A DNA stretch of 64,000 bases from JACMLX01 sp040384325. Its GTDB lineage: Bacteria > Gemmatimonadota > Gemmatimonadetes > Gemmatimonadales > Gemmatimonadaceae. The notes beneath the pieces were generated by a model. That model searched no databases. It saw only the letters and a list, made by a program, of their open reading frames with translations, and was not told where the DNA came from. The DNA lies in the NCBI GenBank assembly GCA_040384325.1, contig JAZKJL010000001.1:806001-870000 (forward strand). Direction: 5' to 3'. The position numbers and the translations under genes are program-made. Positions 42,575-52,233 of the stretch are shown in pieces. The first letter of the stretch is position 1, and each line of letters opens with the position of its first letter.

Positions 42575-44121
42575 ACACCATGCAAGCAAGTGTCGGCGGT
42601 ACGCCCGCACTGATCATGATGGCACTCCTCTTCGTGCCGCTGCTGGGATCGATCGTTGTCTGGCTGCTGCCGCGGCCGGCGTCCGACGTCCATGGCGGTA
42701 TGGCGCGCCTGGTGACGATCGCACTGCTCGGCATCACGGCCGCGCTCGCGGTGGCGCTCTGGTTCGTGGTGCCGGAAGGCACGGCGATGGTGGATTACCC
42801 GTGGATCGACGATTTCGGCGCACGCTTCCGGCTCGCGGCAACCGGATTGTCGCTGCCGATGGTGCTGCTCACGGCGCTGTTGATGCTGCTCAGCGTGATT
42901 GCGACCAGCGCCACCAGCATCAGCCATCGCGCCGCGTCGTACTATGCATTGGTGCTGCTGCTGACGGCGGGCATCCTCGGCATCTTCCTCGCCGCGGACC
43001 TGCTGCTGTTCTATCTCTGCTGGGAGCTGATGCTGGTGCCGCTGTACTTCCTGATCGGTGTCTGGGGATCGGGACGCGGCCCCGCGGCCGGCACCACCTT
43101 CGTGATCTACACCATGATCGGCTCGCTGCTGATGCTGGTGGCACTGACCGTGATCGCGATGGCAGCGGGTGGCACGACGTACGAGGTCCTGCGTGACGCG
43201 GCCGGACGCACACCGCTCAGCCTCACCGCGCAACTCTTCTGCTTCGGCGCATTCGCCAGTGCTTTCCTGGTCAAGAGCGCACTGATCCCGTTCCATACCT
43301 GGCTGCCCGACGCGCAGAGCGAAGGCCCGCCGCTGGCTGCCGTGGCGCTGGGCATCAAGGTCGGCACTTACGGGTTGCTGGTGATCGCCTACCCGCTGTT
43401 CCCCGCCGCCGCCGTCCATCCCACCGTGCGCATCGTCCTCGCGTCACTGGGGGTGATCGGCGTGCTGTACGGATCACTGGTGGCGCTGGTGCAGCCGGAC
43501 TTCCGTCGCGTCATGTCGTACGCCTCGATCGCCCACCTCGGCTTCGTGGTGTTGGGCATCAGCGCGTTCACCGCGGAGTCGGTGCAGGGCGCGATGCTGG
43601 TGATGCTCAACGCCGGCATCACCACCGGCGGCATGTTCCTGTTGCTCGGCATGCTGCGCCAGCGCATCGACGATGACCGCTTCCAGTCACTCGGCGGCCT
43701 GGTGACGCAGGTGCCGATGTTCGGTGCGATGCTGGTGCTCTTCGCGCTCGCCAATGCGGGCCTGCCCGGCACCAACGGTTTCGTGGGCGAGTTCCTGGTG
43801 CTGCTTGGCTCCTTCTACCGCTTCCCGGTGCTGGTGCTGCTGGCCACCGTCGGGGTGATCCTGGCGGCGGCCTACCTGCTGTGGGCGGTGCAGCGCACGC
43901 TGTTCGGTCCGACGCCCGAGGGATTGCCGACGGTGCGTGACCTCTCGCGGCTGGAGGTGGGCGTGATGGCCTGCTTCGCGATCGCCATCATCGGCCTCGG
44001 CCTCGCACCGCAACCGGTGCTGGGCCGGATGACCGAATCGGTCGCCTCGCTGGTGAATCGCGTCAACATGGCTGCGACGCTCACGCCGGCGACCACCGTC
44101 GGCCAGGGTGGCGCACGATGA
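42571..44121 (+). CDS. nuoM: NADH-quinone oxidoreductase subunit M
   Basis: 516 residues, antiporter-like pump subunit with about 14 helices. LCWELMLVPLYFLIGVWG near 150-167 has the conserved Glu; FHTWLPDAQSEGPP near 247-260, and the RRVMSYASIAHLGFV segment near 311-325. The usual His in the VEAPT/HxxAP motif region is replaced by the SEGPPLAAV context seen in several bacterial NuoM. ATGA overlaps at both ends. Confidence 0.95.
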   Translation: MNTMQASVGGTPALIMMALLFVPLLGSIVVWLLPRPASDVHGGMARLVTIALLGITAALAVALWFVVPEGTAMVDYPWIDDFGARFRLAATGLSLPMVLLTALLMLLSVIATSATSISHRAASYYALVLLLTAGILGIFLAADLLLFYLCWELMLVPLYFLIGVWGSGRGPAAGTTFVIYTMIGSLLMLVALTVIAMAAGGTTYEVLRDAAGRTPLSLTAQLFCFGAFASAFLVKSALIPFHTWLPDAQSEGPPLAAVALGIKVGTYGLLVIAYPLFPAAAVHPTVRIVLASLGVIGVLYGSLVALVQPDFRRVMSYASIAHLGFVVLGISAFTAESVQGAMLVMLNAGITTGGMFLLLGMLRQRIDDDRFQSLGGLVTQVPMFGAMLVLFALANAGLPGTNGFVGEFLVLLGSFYRFPVLVLLATVGVILAAAYLLWAVQRTLFGPTPEGLPTVRDLSRLEVGVMACFAIAIIGLGLAPQPVLGRMTESVASLVNRVNMAATLTPATTVGQGGAR

Positions 44122-45683
44122 ACGGCGCCTTTCAGTTCAGTTCACTCGATCTCGGCACGTTGCTGCTGCCCGAACTGCTGCTGTCGGTCGGCGGCATGCT
44201 GGTGCTGCTCTACGGCGTGTTCGCCGCCGAAGGCGCCGCGAGCACGCGCCGGGCGCACCTGTTGGCGATCGTGGTCACGCTGATCACAGCCGCGTCGGCG
44301 GCGATGCTCGCCAACCAGGCACCGCCGCTCGGTGCTGCCACCGGTCCGCTCGCGTTCGACGGGTTCCGCTGGGCCACGGTGGCGGTGATCCTGCTCGGCG
44401 TGTTGGGCACGCTGGTGATGGCGATGGAATACAACGAGGGCGCCGCACTCACCGCACCCGAGCCGCCGGCGCTGGTGTTGCTGTCGGCCGCCGGCATGTT
44501 GCTGCTGGTCGGGTCGCGCGACCTGATGCTGATCTTCCTCGGCATCGAGGTGATGTCGCTCTCGATCTACGTGCTGACGGGGCTCGATCGCAGCCGTGCC
44601 GGTTCGGCGGAAGCCGCGCTCAAGTATTTCCTGCTCGGCGCCTTCTCCACCGCGTTCCTGCTGTACGGCATGGCGCTGCTCTATGGCTCCACGGGCAGCA
44701 CCAACCTGCCCGACATGGCGGCTGCGATCACCAGCCGCAACCTGGCTGGCGATCCGCTCCTGATCGGCGGCATGGCGCTGTTGTTCGTGGGTTTCTCGTT
44801 CAAGGTCGCGGCAGCACCATTCCACATGTGGACGCCCGACGTGTACGAAGGCGCGCCCACGCCGTACACCGCATTCATGGCCGCCGGCGTCAAGGTCGCG
44901 GCATTCGCCGCCTTCGCGCGTATCCTGCTCGATGGCCTCGGACCCGCCTACACGTCGTGGCACTACGCCGCGTGGATGCTGGCCGCTGCCACCATGGTGG
45001 TGGGCAACGTGCTGGCGCTGGTGCAGCAGAACGTGAAGCGCATGCTGGCCTACTCGAGCATCGCACACGCCGGCTACCTGCTGGTGGCGATCACCAGCCA
45101 TTCCAGCGATGGCGTGGCTGCGATCGTCTTCTACGGCCTCGCCTACACGCTGGCCACGATCGGCGCGTTCGCCGTGCTGAGCATCGTCTCCGGCGGCATC
45201 GAGAAGCGGACGCGACTCGCCGATCTCGCCGGCCTCTCTCGCACGCGACCGGCGCTGGCGGCAGCGATGGCGGTGTTCATGCTGTCGCTGCTCGGCTTCC
45301 CGATTGCCGGTGGCATGGGCTTCTACGCCAAGCTGTACGTGTTGCGGGCGGCGATCGGCGCACCGGCACCACAGGTGAAACTGGCCGTGATCCTTGTGCT
45401 CGCCAGCGTGATCTCGGCCGCTTATTACCTCGGCGTGATCCGCACCATGTTCATGCAGCCGGTGGACGAGGCGGTGAAGCCGGCGACGATCACCGCGCCG
45501 CGGATGACTGGCGGCGTGGTGGCGGTGGCCGTCCTGCTGCTGCTCGTCCTCGGCCTCTATCCCGCGCCGGCCGTCAGCTGGGCCCGCGCCAGCACGTTGC
45601 CCATGTCACCCGGTCGCACGATCACCGGCCCGGGCCCGGCCCAGGCGATGGCACCCATCACTTCCCAGCACGACGTCCCATGA
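44118..45683 (+). CDS. nuoN: NADH-quinone oxidoreductase subunit N
   Basis: 521 residues, third antiporter-like subunit. FLGIEVMSLSIYVLTGL near 137-153 has the membrane Glu; APFHMWTPDVYEGAPTPYTAFMAAG near 233-257; VKRMLAYSSIAHAGY near 307-321. The last ~45 residues after the final helix are a polar Pro-rich tail. ATGA overlaps with nuoM and with the phosphohexomutase gene behind it, so the latter is likely translated with the operon. Confidence 0.95.
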   Translation: MNGAFQFSSLDLGTLLLPELLLSVGGMLVLLYGVFAAEGAASTRRAHLLAIVVTLITAASAAMLANQAPPLGAATGPLAFDGFRWATVAVILLGVLGTLVMAMEYNEGAALTAPEPPALVLLSAAGMLLLVGSRDLMLIFLGIEVMSLSIYVLTGLDRSRAGSAEAALKYFLLGAFSTAFLLYGMALLYGSTGSTNLPDMAAAITSRNLAGDPLLIGGMALLFVGFSFKVAAAPFHMWTPDVYEGAPTPYTAFMAAGVKVAAFAAFARILLDGLGPAYTSWHYAAWMLAAATMVVGNVLALVQQNVKRMLAYSSIAHAGYLLVAITSHSSDGVAAIVFYGLAYTLATIGAFAVLSIVSGGIEKRTRLADLAGLSRTRPALAAAMAVFMLSLLGFPIAGGMGFYAKLYVLRAAIGAPAPQVKLAVILVLASVISAAYYLGVIRTMFMQPVDEAVKPATITAPRMTGGVVAVAVLLLLVLGLYPAPAVSWARASTLPMSPGRTITGPGPAQAMAPITSQHDVP

Positions 45684-47044
45684 CGATTGCCGCGGGCATC
45701 TTCCGCCAGTACGACATCCGTGGCGTGGTCGGTGACGACCTCACCGTCGAAGCCGCAGAAGGAATCGGTCGCGCGTACGCAGCGCTGCTCGACGAGCGGA
45801 AGCTGCCCGGTCCGATCGCCGTCGGGCGCGACAACCGGCCCAGCGGCACCGCACTGCGTGATGCGCTGGTGCGCGGCCTGACGACTCGTGGACGCGACGT
45901 GATCGACATCGGCGTGGGACCGACGCCGCTGCTCTACTGGTCGCTGCATCACCTCACCGTGGCGGGCGGCATCCAGATCACCGGCTCGCACAATCCGCCC
46001 GAGTTCAACGGCTTCAAGATCTGCGTCGGCACCGGCTCCCTGCACGGCGACGGCATCCTGCGCCTGCGCGCGCTGCTCGACGCGCCCGCCACCGCGCGCG
46101 TCGGCTCCGTGACCAGCGCCGACCTGAATGCCGACTACGCCGACGACATCGTGGCGCGCACCGGACCACTGCCACGTCGGCTCAAGGTCGTCCTGGATGC
46201 CGGCAACGGCGCCGGCGGTCCGCTGACCGAGGCGATCTTCGCCCGCATGAACATCGATGCCACCTACCTGTTCTGCGAGAGCGATGGCACGTTCCCGAAC
46301 CATCACCCCGACCCGACCGTCGAGGAAAATCTCGAGGACCTGATCGCCGCGGTGCGCACGCACGGTGCCGACATCGGCATCGCGTTCGACGGGGACGCGG
46401 ATCGCATCGGCATCGTCGATGCCGACGGCACCATCATCTGGGGCGACTACCTGCTGCTGCTGTATGCGCGCGACGTGTTCGCGCGCACCGGCGGCGGCCA
46501 GGCGATCATCTTCGACGTCAAGTGCTCGCAGGCGCTGCCTGATGCGATCACCAAGGCCGGCGGCGTGCCGGTGATGTGGAAGACCGGTCACTCCCTCATC
46601 AAGGACAAGATGAAGGAGCTGCACGCACCGGTGGCCGGCGAGATGTCGGGCCACATGTTCTTCACCGAAGGTTTCTACGGGCACGACGACGCGCTGTACG
46701 CGGCTGCGCGCATCCTGCGCATCGTGTCGGCATCCGGCGGCAGCGTGCGTGACCTGCTGGCCGATGTGCCGGCGTATTTCAGCACGCCCGAACTGCGCGT
46801 GGATTGCCCCGACGATCGCAAGTTCGCGCTCGTGCAGGCGGCGTCCGAACATTTCCGCCGTACGCACGACGTGATCGACGTCGACGGCGCCCGGGTGCTC
46901 TACGGCGATGGCTGGGGCCTGATCCGCGCCTCGAACACGCAGCCGATCGTGGTGCTCCGCTTCGAGGCCCTGACGGCCGAACGCCGCGACGCCATCCGGG
47001 CGGAGTTCACCGCGTGGCTGCGCAGCCAAGGCGTCACGGCCTGA
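45680..47044 (+). CDS. Phosphomannomutase/phosphoglucomutase
   Basis: 454 residues of the alpha-D-phosphohexomutase family; interconverts hexose 6- and 1-phosphates for GDP-mannose or UDP-glucose precursors. TGSHNPPEFNGFK near 96-108 carries the phosphoserine; DGDADRIG near 233-240 binds Mg; GEMSGHMFF near 317-325 is the sugar-specificity loop (the GEMSGH form is typical of PMM/PGM AlgC-like enzymes); ASNTQP binds phosphate at the C-terminus. Its overlap with nuoN (ATGA) links it to the respiratory operon, which is not functionally obvious. Confidence 0.92.
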   Translation: MTIAAGIFRQYDIRGVVGDDLTVEAAEGIGRAYAALLDERKLPGPIAVGRDNRPSGTALRDALVRGLTTRGRDVIDIGVGPTPLLYWSLHHLTVAGGIQITGSHNPPEFNGFKICVGTGSLHGDGILRLRALLDAPATARVGSVTSADLNADYADDIVARTGPLPRRLKVVLDAGNGAGGPLTEAIFARMNIDATYLFCESDGTFPNHHPDPTVEENLEDLIAAVRTHGADIGIAFDGDADRIGIVDADGTIIWGDYLLLLYARDVFARTGGGQAIIFDVKCSQALPDAITKAGGVPVMWKTGHSLIKDKMKELHAPVAGEMSGHMFFTEGFYGHDDALYAAARILRIVSASGGSVRDLLADVPAYFSTPELRVDCPDDRKFALVQAASEHFRRTHDVIDVDGARVLYGDGWGLIRASNTQPIVVLRFEALTAERRDAIRAEFTAWLRSQGVTA

Positions 47045-47060
47045 GCCCGCGCCGGCGCCC

Positions 47061-49508
47061 GTGATCCTTCGTCGCCGCGGGCTGCTGGCGGTCGTCCTCG
47101 CCGTCGCGCTGGTGCTCGCCCTCGGGCGGGCATGGGGTGCACTCATCGGCGACCACGCCTGGTTCGACGCCCTCGGCTACGGCGACGTCTGGTGGTGGCG
47201 CACCGGCGTGGCCTTGCTGCTGAAGGTCGTCGGCGGTACCGCGGCCACGCTGGTCATGCGGGCGCACTTCGAGGCCATCCGGCGATCGTTCGTGAGCGTG
47301 GTGGTGCCGGGCACGGTGGGGAATCTCGAATTCACCGGCGCCGTCCCCGACCGCACGATCTCGCTGGTGCTCTGGTGCGCGGCGTTGGCGATCGGTGTGT
47401 TGCTCACCGTGCCGCTCGACGACTGGGTGCCGCTGGCCAACGTGCTCGATGCACGCCCATTCGGCGAGTCGGACCCGTACTTCCAGTACGACCTCGCGTT
47501 CTGGACGGCATGGCTGCCGTTCGAGCTGCAGGCCTACACCTGGGCGCTCATCTCGCACGCGGTGATGTCGATGATCACCGTCATCGGCTACGTGCTCACG
47601 CGCGGCATCGGCACCGATGGCCGCGCCCTGCGCGTCACGCGGCATGCCCGCCGGCACATCACCGTGCTCGGCGCAATGCTGCTGCTGCTGATCGCGTGGA
47701 GTTATCGCGTGGATGGCTTCGACCGGCTGGTGCACGGCACCGGTGCCGAGGGCGCCTTCGGCTTCGCCGATCACCGCGTCGGGCTTCCGGGCGGAATCGT
47801 GCTGCAGGTGATCTCGATCGCCGCCGCCGGCGTGGTGGTGTGGAGCGCGTGGTCACGCCAGCCGCGCGCCGGGATCGCTGCGGTGACCACCGTGCTGCTG
47901 ATGGCACTCCTGCTGCGCCAGGGCATGCCGCTGATTGCCGACAGCATCGACACCACCGGCAATCCGGAGGCGCGCGAGCGTCGCTACGTCGACGCCGGCG
48001 CCAGCTTCACGCGCCGCGCCTACGAATCCGATCGCGTGATCGCAGCATCGCCCGGCGACACCGCCTCGCTGTCGTCGGCGCCACTCTGGGATCGCGCCAC
48101 GTTGCCGCACATCACGCCCGGTCGCATGACGGCGCTGCTGGCATGGGAGGCGGGGCGGGGCATGCCGGAAGGATTCGCCTTCGATCAGCTGCGACTGGCC
48201 GGCCTGCTGCCGACGTGGCGTCCATTGCCGGTGGACCTGAGCGGGCGCGACCCGTTCCGCACCGCCGCATCGCGCACCGCACGACCGTTGCCACCGATCG
48301 TCGCCAGCGATTCGGGTCGCGGCTACGCCATCGTCAGCGACCCCGCGCACCACATCGCGGCGCCGTCGATCGCCGGCACTTCGGCACGACTCGCGCACGC
48401 CTGGAACCAGCAGAATCCGCGCCTGCTCTTCGGTAGTGTTCCCTCACCATCGCCCGTGCTGGTGACGGTGCGCGACGTGCGCGAACGCGTGTCGCGCCTG
48501 GCACCGACGCTGCTCGCCAGCGCGCACGTGTCGCCGCTGGTGCACGCCGATTCTCTGCTGTGGGTGTTGGATCTCTACGCCGTCAGCGCGACCTATCCGC
48601 TGAGCGAGCACGTGATGCTGGCCGACACCGAGCTGTCGGCGGCGCAGTTCGCGGCCACCGCGCTCGTCAACGCACACACCGGTCGCGTCACGCTGGTGGC
48701 CGACGCGCGACCGCCGTTGCTGGCGCGTCGTCCGCTCGAGCGACTGGCGCGGCATGTGGTGTCGGTCAGGGCGCTGCCGGATGACCTGCGTCGCGCGCTG
48801 CCACCACGCCCCGACGCGCTGGCGATGGAAGCGGCGATCGCCGCCCGCTTCGGCTCACGCGCGGTGCAGGATGACACGGTGGCGCTGGTGCGGCGGAGCG
48901 GTGCATTGCGTGAGCTGGCGCTGGTGTACGGCGTGATGCCCGACAGCAGTGTGGCCGGCGATGACTACGTGCCGGTCTGGCTGCCGACGCGGCGCACCTT
49001 CGCCCTCACTGCGGCGGCGATCGACCCACGCGGCGTGGTGCGTGGTGTGATGATCGCACCCGGTGGCGAGGATCGCCGCACGCGGTGGCTGCCGAGCGTC
49101 GACGGTGCGCCGTATGACGGCATCGTGCGCGCCGCACAGGAGACGTCCGACTCACTGCGCCAGCCGGGCAGCCTGACCGGGGCGCGCCGCAGCTCGACGC
49201 GTGTGCTGCCCGGGCCCGGTGCGCCGCGGTTCCTGACACCGTACTTCTCGATGCGGGACGGGCGACCGACGCAGCTGGCCGCAGTGCTGGTCACCGACGG
49301 CATGCGACGCGGCGTCGCGGCCGACGTGCCGGAGGCGGTCGTGATCTGGCGCGAAGGCGCGCGATCGGCGGCGGCACCATCGGCCGCCGCGGGCCTCTAC
49401 CGCCAGATGCGGGATGCCCTGCAACGTGGCGCCTGGACGGAATTCGGCGCCTCGTTCGAGGCGCTGGGCCGGACGCTGGGCGTGCCCCGTGACTCCAGCC
49501 CGCAGTGA
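47061..49508 (+). CDS. Large UPF0182-type membrane protein
   Basis: 815 residues from GTG. The first ~290 residues hold about seven hydrophobic helices, with YFQYDLAFWTAWLPFEL (family-like; these proteins typically have a PxYGxDxSFYxFxLP stretch) near 140-157. The remaining ~525 residues form a mostly polar extracytoplasmic part without a known catalytic motif. COG1615/UPF0182 proteins are usually 900-1000 residues, so this one is somewhat short, and the assignment rests on layout and the loop motif. Function is unknown. It starts 16 bases after the mutase gene, so it may be the last gene of the nuo transcript. Confidence 0.7.
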   Translation: MILRRRGLLAVVLAVALVLALGRAWGALIGDHAWFDALGYGDVWWWRTGVALLLKVVGGTAATLVMRAHFEAIRRSFVSVVVPGTVGNLEFTGAVPDRTISLVLWCAALAIGVLLTVPLDDWVPLANVLDARPFGESDPYFQYDLAFWTAWLPFELQAYTWALISHAVMSMITVIGYVLTRGIGTDGRALRVTRHARRHITVLGAMLLLLIAWSYRVDGFDRLVHGTGAEGAFGFADHRVGLPGGIVLQVISIAAAGVVVWSAWSRQPRAGIAAVTTVLLMALLLRQGMPLIADSIDTTGNPEARERRYVDAGASFTRRAYESDRVIAASPGDTASLSSAPLWDRATLPHITPGRMTALLAWEAGRGMPEGFAFDQLRLAGLLPTWRPLPVDLSGRDPFRTAASRTARPLPPIVASDSGRGYAIVSDPAHHIAAPSIAGTSARLAHAWNQQNPRLLFGSVPSPSPVLVTVRDVRERVSRLAPTLLASAHVSPLVHADSLLWVLDLYAVSATYPLSEHVMLADTELSAAQFAATALVNAHTGRVTLVADARPPLLARRPLERLARHVVSVRALPDDLRRALPPRPDALAMEAAIAARFGSRAVQDDTVALVRRSGALRELALVYGVMPDSSVAGDDYVPVWLPTRRTFALTAAAIDPRGVVRGVMIAPGGEDRRTRWLPSVDGAPYDGIVRAAQETSDSLRQPGSLTGARRSSTRVLPGPGAPRFLTPYFSMRDGRPTQLAAVLVTDGMRRGVAADVPEAVVIWREGARSAAAPSAAAGLYRQMRDALQRGAWTEFGASFEALGRTLGVPRDSSPQ

Positions 49509-49525
49509 CCAACCCCTCAGCCGGT

Positions 49526-49564
49526 TATCTTCACGCCGGCCCGTCGGCGCCCTCCCGGGCGCCG
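49526..49564 (+). promoter_or_regulatory. Predicted -10 element and leader hairpin of sucCD
   Basis: TATCTT at 49526-49531 lies 18 bases after the preceding stop; no good -35 is visible. Directly downstream, 49545-49552 pairs perfectly with 49557-49564 (8 bp, TCCC loop), which would be near the 5' end of a leader of about 118 bases. There is no T-run, so it is not an intrinsic terminator by itself. The sucC ribosome-binding site is GGAG at 49647-49650. Confidence 0.4.
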
Positions 49565-49655
49565 TGCCCACCCTCGGCCAGCGCGGCGACGCCACCCGGG
49601 GACTTCCGTTCAACGTCACAGTCGCTGCAATCACTCGATCGCAGATGGAGCGTGT

Positions 49656-50798
49656 GTGAACCTACATGAATATCAGGCCAAGGAGATCCTGCGCCGGCAC
49701 GGCGTCCCGATCCCCGATGGCGACATTGCCACCACGCCCGACGCAGCCGAAGCATTGGCAGTGAAGTACGGTGTGCCCGTGATGGTGAAGGCCCAGGTCC
49801 ACGTCGGTGGACGTGGCAAGGCCGGCGGCGTGAAGTACTGCGCCACGCCGGCCGTGGCACGCGAGAAGGCGACCGCGATCCTCGGCATGGACATCAAGGG
49901 CCTGACGGTCGAGAAGGTGCTGGTGACGATCGCCGAGGACATCGGCAGCGAAGCCTACGTCGGCATCATCGTCGATCGTGCGACCAAGAAGCCGGTGTTC
50001 ATGGTCAGCGCCGCGGGCGGCATCGACATCGAGGAAGTCGCCGCCTCGACGCCCGAGAAGATCAAGTATCACCCCGTCGATCCGCGCTACGGCTTGCGCA
50101 CGTTCGAGGCGATGGAGATGGGCTTCTTCCTCTACGAGGACGTGAAGCAGGCCCGCGCCGCGGCGAAGATCATGCAGCAGCTGTACGCCGCCTTCATCGA
50201 GAGCGGCTGCTCGCTGGCCGAGATCAACCCGCTGGTCGTGACGCCCGCCGGCAAGGTGGTGGCGGTGGACGGCAAGATGGTGATCGACGACAATGAGCTC
50301 GAGCGGCTGCCGGCGATCGAGGCGCTGCGCGACGAGAGCAGCGAAGATCCCGCCGAAGTCGATGCACGCAAGGCGAACCTCACGTTCATCAAGCTCGATG
50401 GCAACGTCGGCTGCGTGGTCAACGGTGCCGGCCTCGCCATGGCCACCATGGACCTGGTGAAGTACTACGGCGGCGACCCGGCCAACTTCCTCGACATCGG
50501 TGGCTCGTCGAATCCGGAGAAGGTCGTCAACGCTCTCCGCATCATCACCGCCGACAAGAACGTGAAGGCGATCCTGTTCAACATCTTCGGTGGCATCACG
50601 CGCACCGACGACGTGGCGAACGGCATCGTGACCGCGACCAAGGCCAACCCGCTCACCGTGCCGATCGTGATCCGGCTGACCGGCACCAATGAAGAACTGG
50701 CGATGAAGATCCTCACCGAAAATGGCTTCAGCGCATCGTCCGACATGGACGAGGCGGTGCAGAAGGCCGTCGCCCTCGCCACCGGAGCTGCGCAGTGA
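49656..50798 (+). CDS. sucC: Succinyl-CoA synthetase beta subunit
   Basis: TCA-cycle substrate-level phosphorylation. 380 residues from GTG, five bases after GGAG. The N-terminus NLHEYQAKEILRRHGVP is diagnostic; the ATP-grasp region has KAQVHVGGRGKAGGVK near 45-60; the CoA/phosphate part has FLDIGGSSNPEKV and FNIFGGITR near the end. The nucleotide specificity (ADP or GDP) cannot be told. GTGA overlap with sucD. Confidence 0.96.
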   Translation: MNLHEYQAKEILRRHGVPIPDGDIATTPDAAEALAVKYGVPVMVKAQVHVGGRGKAGGVKYCATPAVAREKATAILGMDIKGLTVEKVLVTIAEDIGSEAYVGIIVDRATKKPVFMVSAAGGIDIEEVAASTPEKIKYHPVDPRYGLRTFEAMEMGFFLYEDVKQARAAAKIMQQLYAAFIESGCSLAEINPLVVTPAGKVVAVDGKMVIDDNELERLPAIEALRDESSEDPAEVDARKANLTFIKLDGNVGCVVNGAGLAMATMDLVKYYGGDPANFLDIGGSSNPEKVVNALRIITADKNVKAILFNIFGGITRTDDVANGIVTATKANPLTVPIVIRLTGTNEELAMKILTENGFSASSDMDEAVQKAVALATGAAQ

Positions 50799-51664
50799 GC
50801 ATCTTCATCGACAACGACACCACACTGCTGGTGCAGGGCATCACGGGCCGCGACGGTTCGTTCCATGCCAAGCAGATGATGGAATACGGCACGAAGGTCG
50901 TGGCCGGCGTGACACCCGGAAAGGGCGGGCAGCAGTTCGAGGGCACCGTCCCGATCTTCAACACCGTCGCCCAGGCTGTCGCCGCCACCGGCGCCAACAC
51001 CTCGGTCATCTACGTGCCGCCGCCGTTCGCGGCCGACGCGATGATGGAAGCCGCTGCCGCCGGCGTGAAGCTGATCGTCTGCATCACCGAGGGCGTGCCG
51101 GTGCTCGACATGACCAAGGTGTATCCGTACGTGAAGGAGATGGGCGCGCGCCTGCTGGGACCGAACTGTCCCGGCTTGATCACGCCCGGCCAGTCGAAGG
51201 TCGGCATCATCCCCGGTCGCATCTGCACGCCCGGTCCGGTGGGCGTCGTCAGCCGCTCGGGCACGCTGACCTACGAGATCGTGAACCTGCTGACCAAGGC
51301 CGGCATCGGGCAGAGCACCTGCGTCGGCATCGGCGGTGACCCGATCAACGGCACCAACTTCATCGACGCGCTGGCGGCCTTCGAGGCCGACCCGCAGACC
51401 AAGGTGGTCGCGATGATGGGCGAGATCGGTGGCACCGACGAGCAGGAGGCCGCCGAGTTCGTGCGGACGAAGATGACCAAGCCGGTGGTCGGCTTCATCG
51501 CCGGCCAGACCGCCCCGCCGGGGCGCCGCATGGGCCACGCCGGTGCGATCATCTCCGGCTCGGCCGGGACGGCAGCGGAGAAGCTGGAAGCCTTTGCGGC
51601 CGCCGGCATGGGCATCGCCAAGCGCCCGATGGACTTCGTGGAGCTGGTGCAGGCTCGCCTGTAG
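50795..51664 (+). CDS. sucD: Succinyl-CoA synthetase alpha subunit
   Basis: 289 residues. VQGITGRDGSFHAKQM near 14-29 binds CoA; LLGPNCPG near 119-126; the phosphorylated His is in GHAGAIISG near 245-253. Translation appears coupled to sucC (GTGA). Together they form the standard two-subunit enzyme. Followed 17 bases later by the predicted ndk -10. Confidence 0.96.
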   Translation: MSIFIDNDTTLLVQGITGRDGSFHAKQMMEYGTKVVAGVTPGKGGQQFEGTVPIFNTVAQAVAATGANTSVIYVPPPFAADAMMEAAAAGVKLIVCITEGVPVLDMTKVYPYVKEMGARLLGPNCPGLITPGQSKVGIIPGRICTPGPVGVVSRSGTLTYEIVNLLTKAGIGQSTCVGIGGDPINGTNFIDALAAFEADPQTKVVAMMGEIGGTDEQEAAEFVRTKMTKPVVGFIAGQTAPPGRRMGHAGAIISGSAGTAAEKLEAFAAAGMGIAKRPMDFVELVQARL

Positions 51665-51681
51665 GATTTGGCAGGATGGAG

Positions 51682-51687
51682 TATCTT
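51682..51687 (+). promoter_or_regulatory. Predicted -10 element of ndk
   Basis: TATCTT at 51682-51687, 17 bases after the sucD stop and 89 bases before the ndk ATG. No convincing -35. Same hexamer as before moaD and sucC. Confidence 0.4.
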
Positions 51688-51776
51688 TGCGTCGCGCCCG
51701 GCCACCTCGGTGACCGGGCGCGACTGTCTGTCACCCACGGCGCACGCGCGCCTGATACACACTGGAGCTCGGTACC

Positions 51777-52190
51777 ATGGCCGGAAATCGTACACTCACC
51801 ATCATCAAGCCGGATGCGTTCGGCGCCGGAAAGGCCGGCCAGATCCTGGCCCATCTGGAGCAGCAGGGCTTCGTGCTGAAGGCGGCGCGGGTGATGCACC
51901 TGACCACCGAGCAGGCTGGCCAGTTCTACGAGGTGCACAAGGAGCGCGGGTTCTTCGGCGAGCTGGTGGAGTTCATGACCTCTGGGCCGTGCATGCCGAT
52001 GGTGCTCGAGAAGTCGGATGCCGTCGCCGCCCTGCGCGTCGCGATCGGTTCCACCGATCCGGCCGAGGCTGCTGAAGGGACGGTGCGGAAGCTTTTCGCG
52101 GAGTCGAAGGGCCGGAACGCGATCCACGCCTCCGACTCCGACGACAACGCGGCCGTCGAGTCCGCCTTCTTCTTTCCCGAGCTCGCCTGA
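51777..52190 (+). CDS. ndk: Nucleoside diphosphate kinase
   Basis: 137 residues; transfers phosphate from ATP to NDPs through a phospho-His. RTLTIIKPDAFGAGKAGQIL near the N-terminus, and the active-site His in NAIHASDSD near 112-120, are the family signatures. ATG at 51777 with GGAG about 10 bases upstream. Its neighbours sucCD make NTP-forming succinyl-CoA synthetase. A strong hairpin terminator follows. Confidence 0.96.
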   Translation: MAGNRTLTIIKPDAFGAGKAGQILAHLEQQGFVLKAARVMHLTTEQAGQFYEVHKERGFFGELVEFMTSGPCMPMVLEKSDAVAALRVAIGSTDPAEAAEGTVRKLFAESKGRNAIHASDSDDNAAVESAFFFPELA

Positions 52191-52233
52191 GCCCGATTCC
52201 GCCGCACGCCGCGGCGGGTGAGCTAAGTGATGA

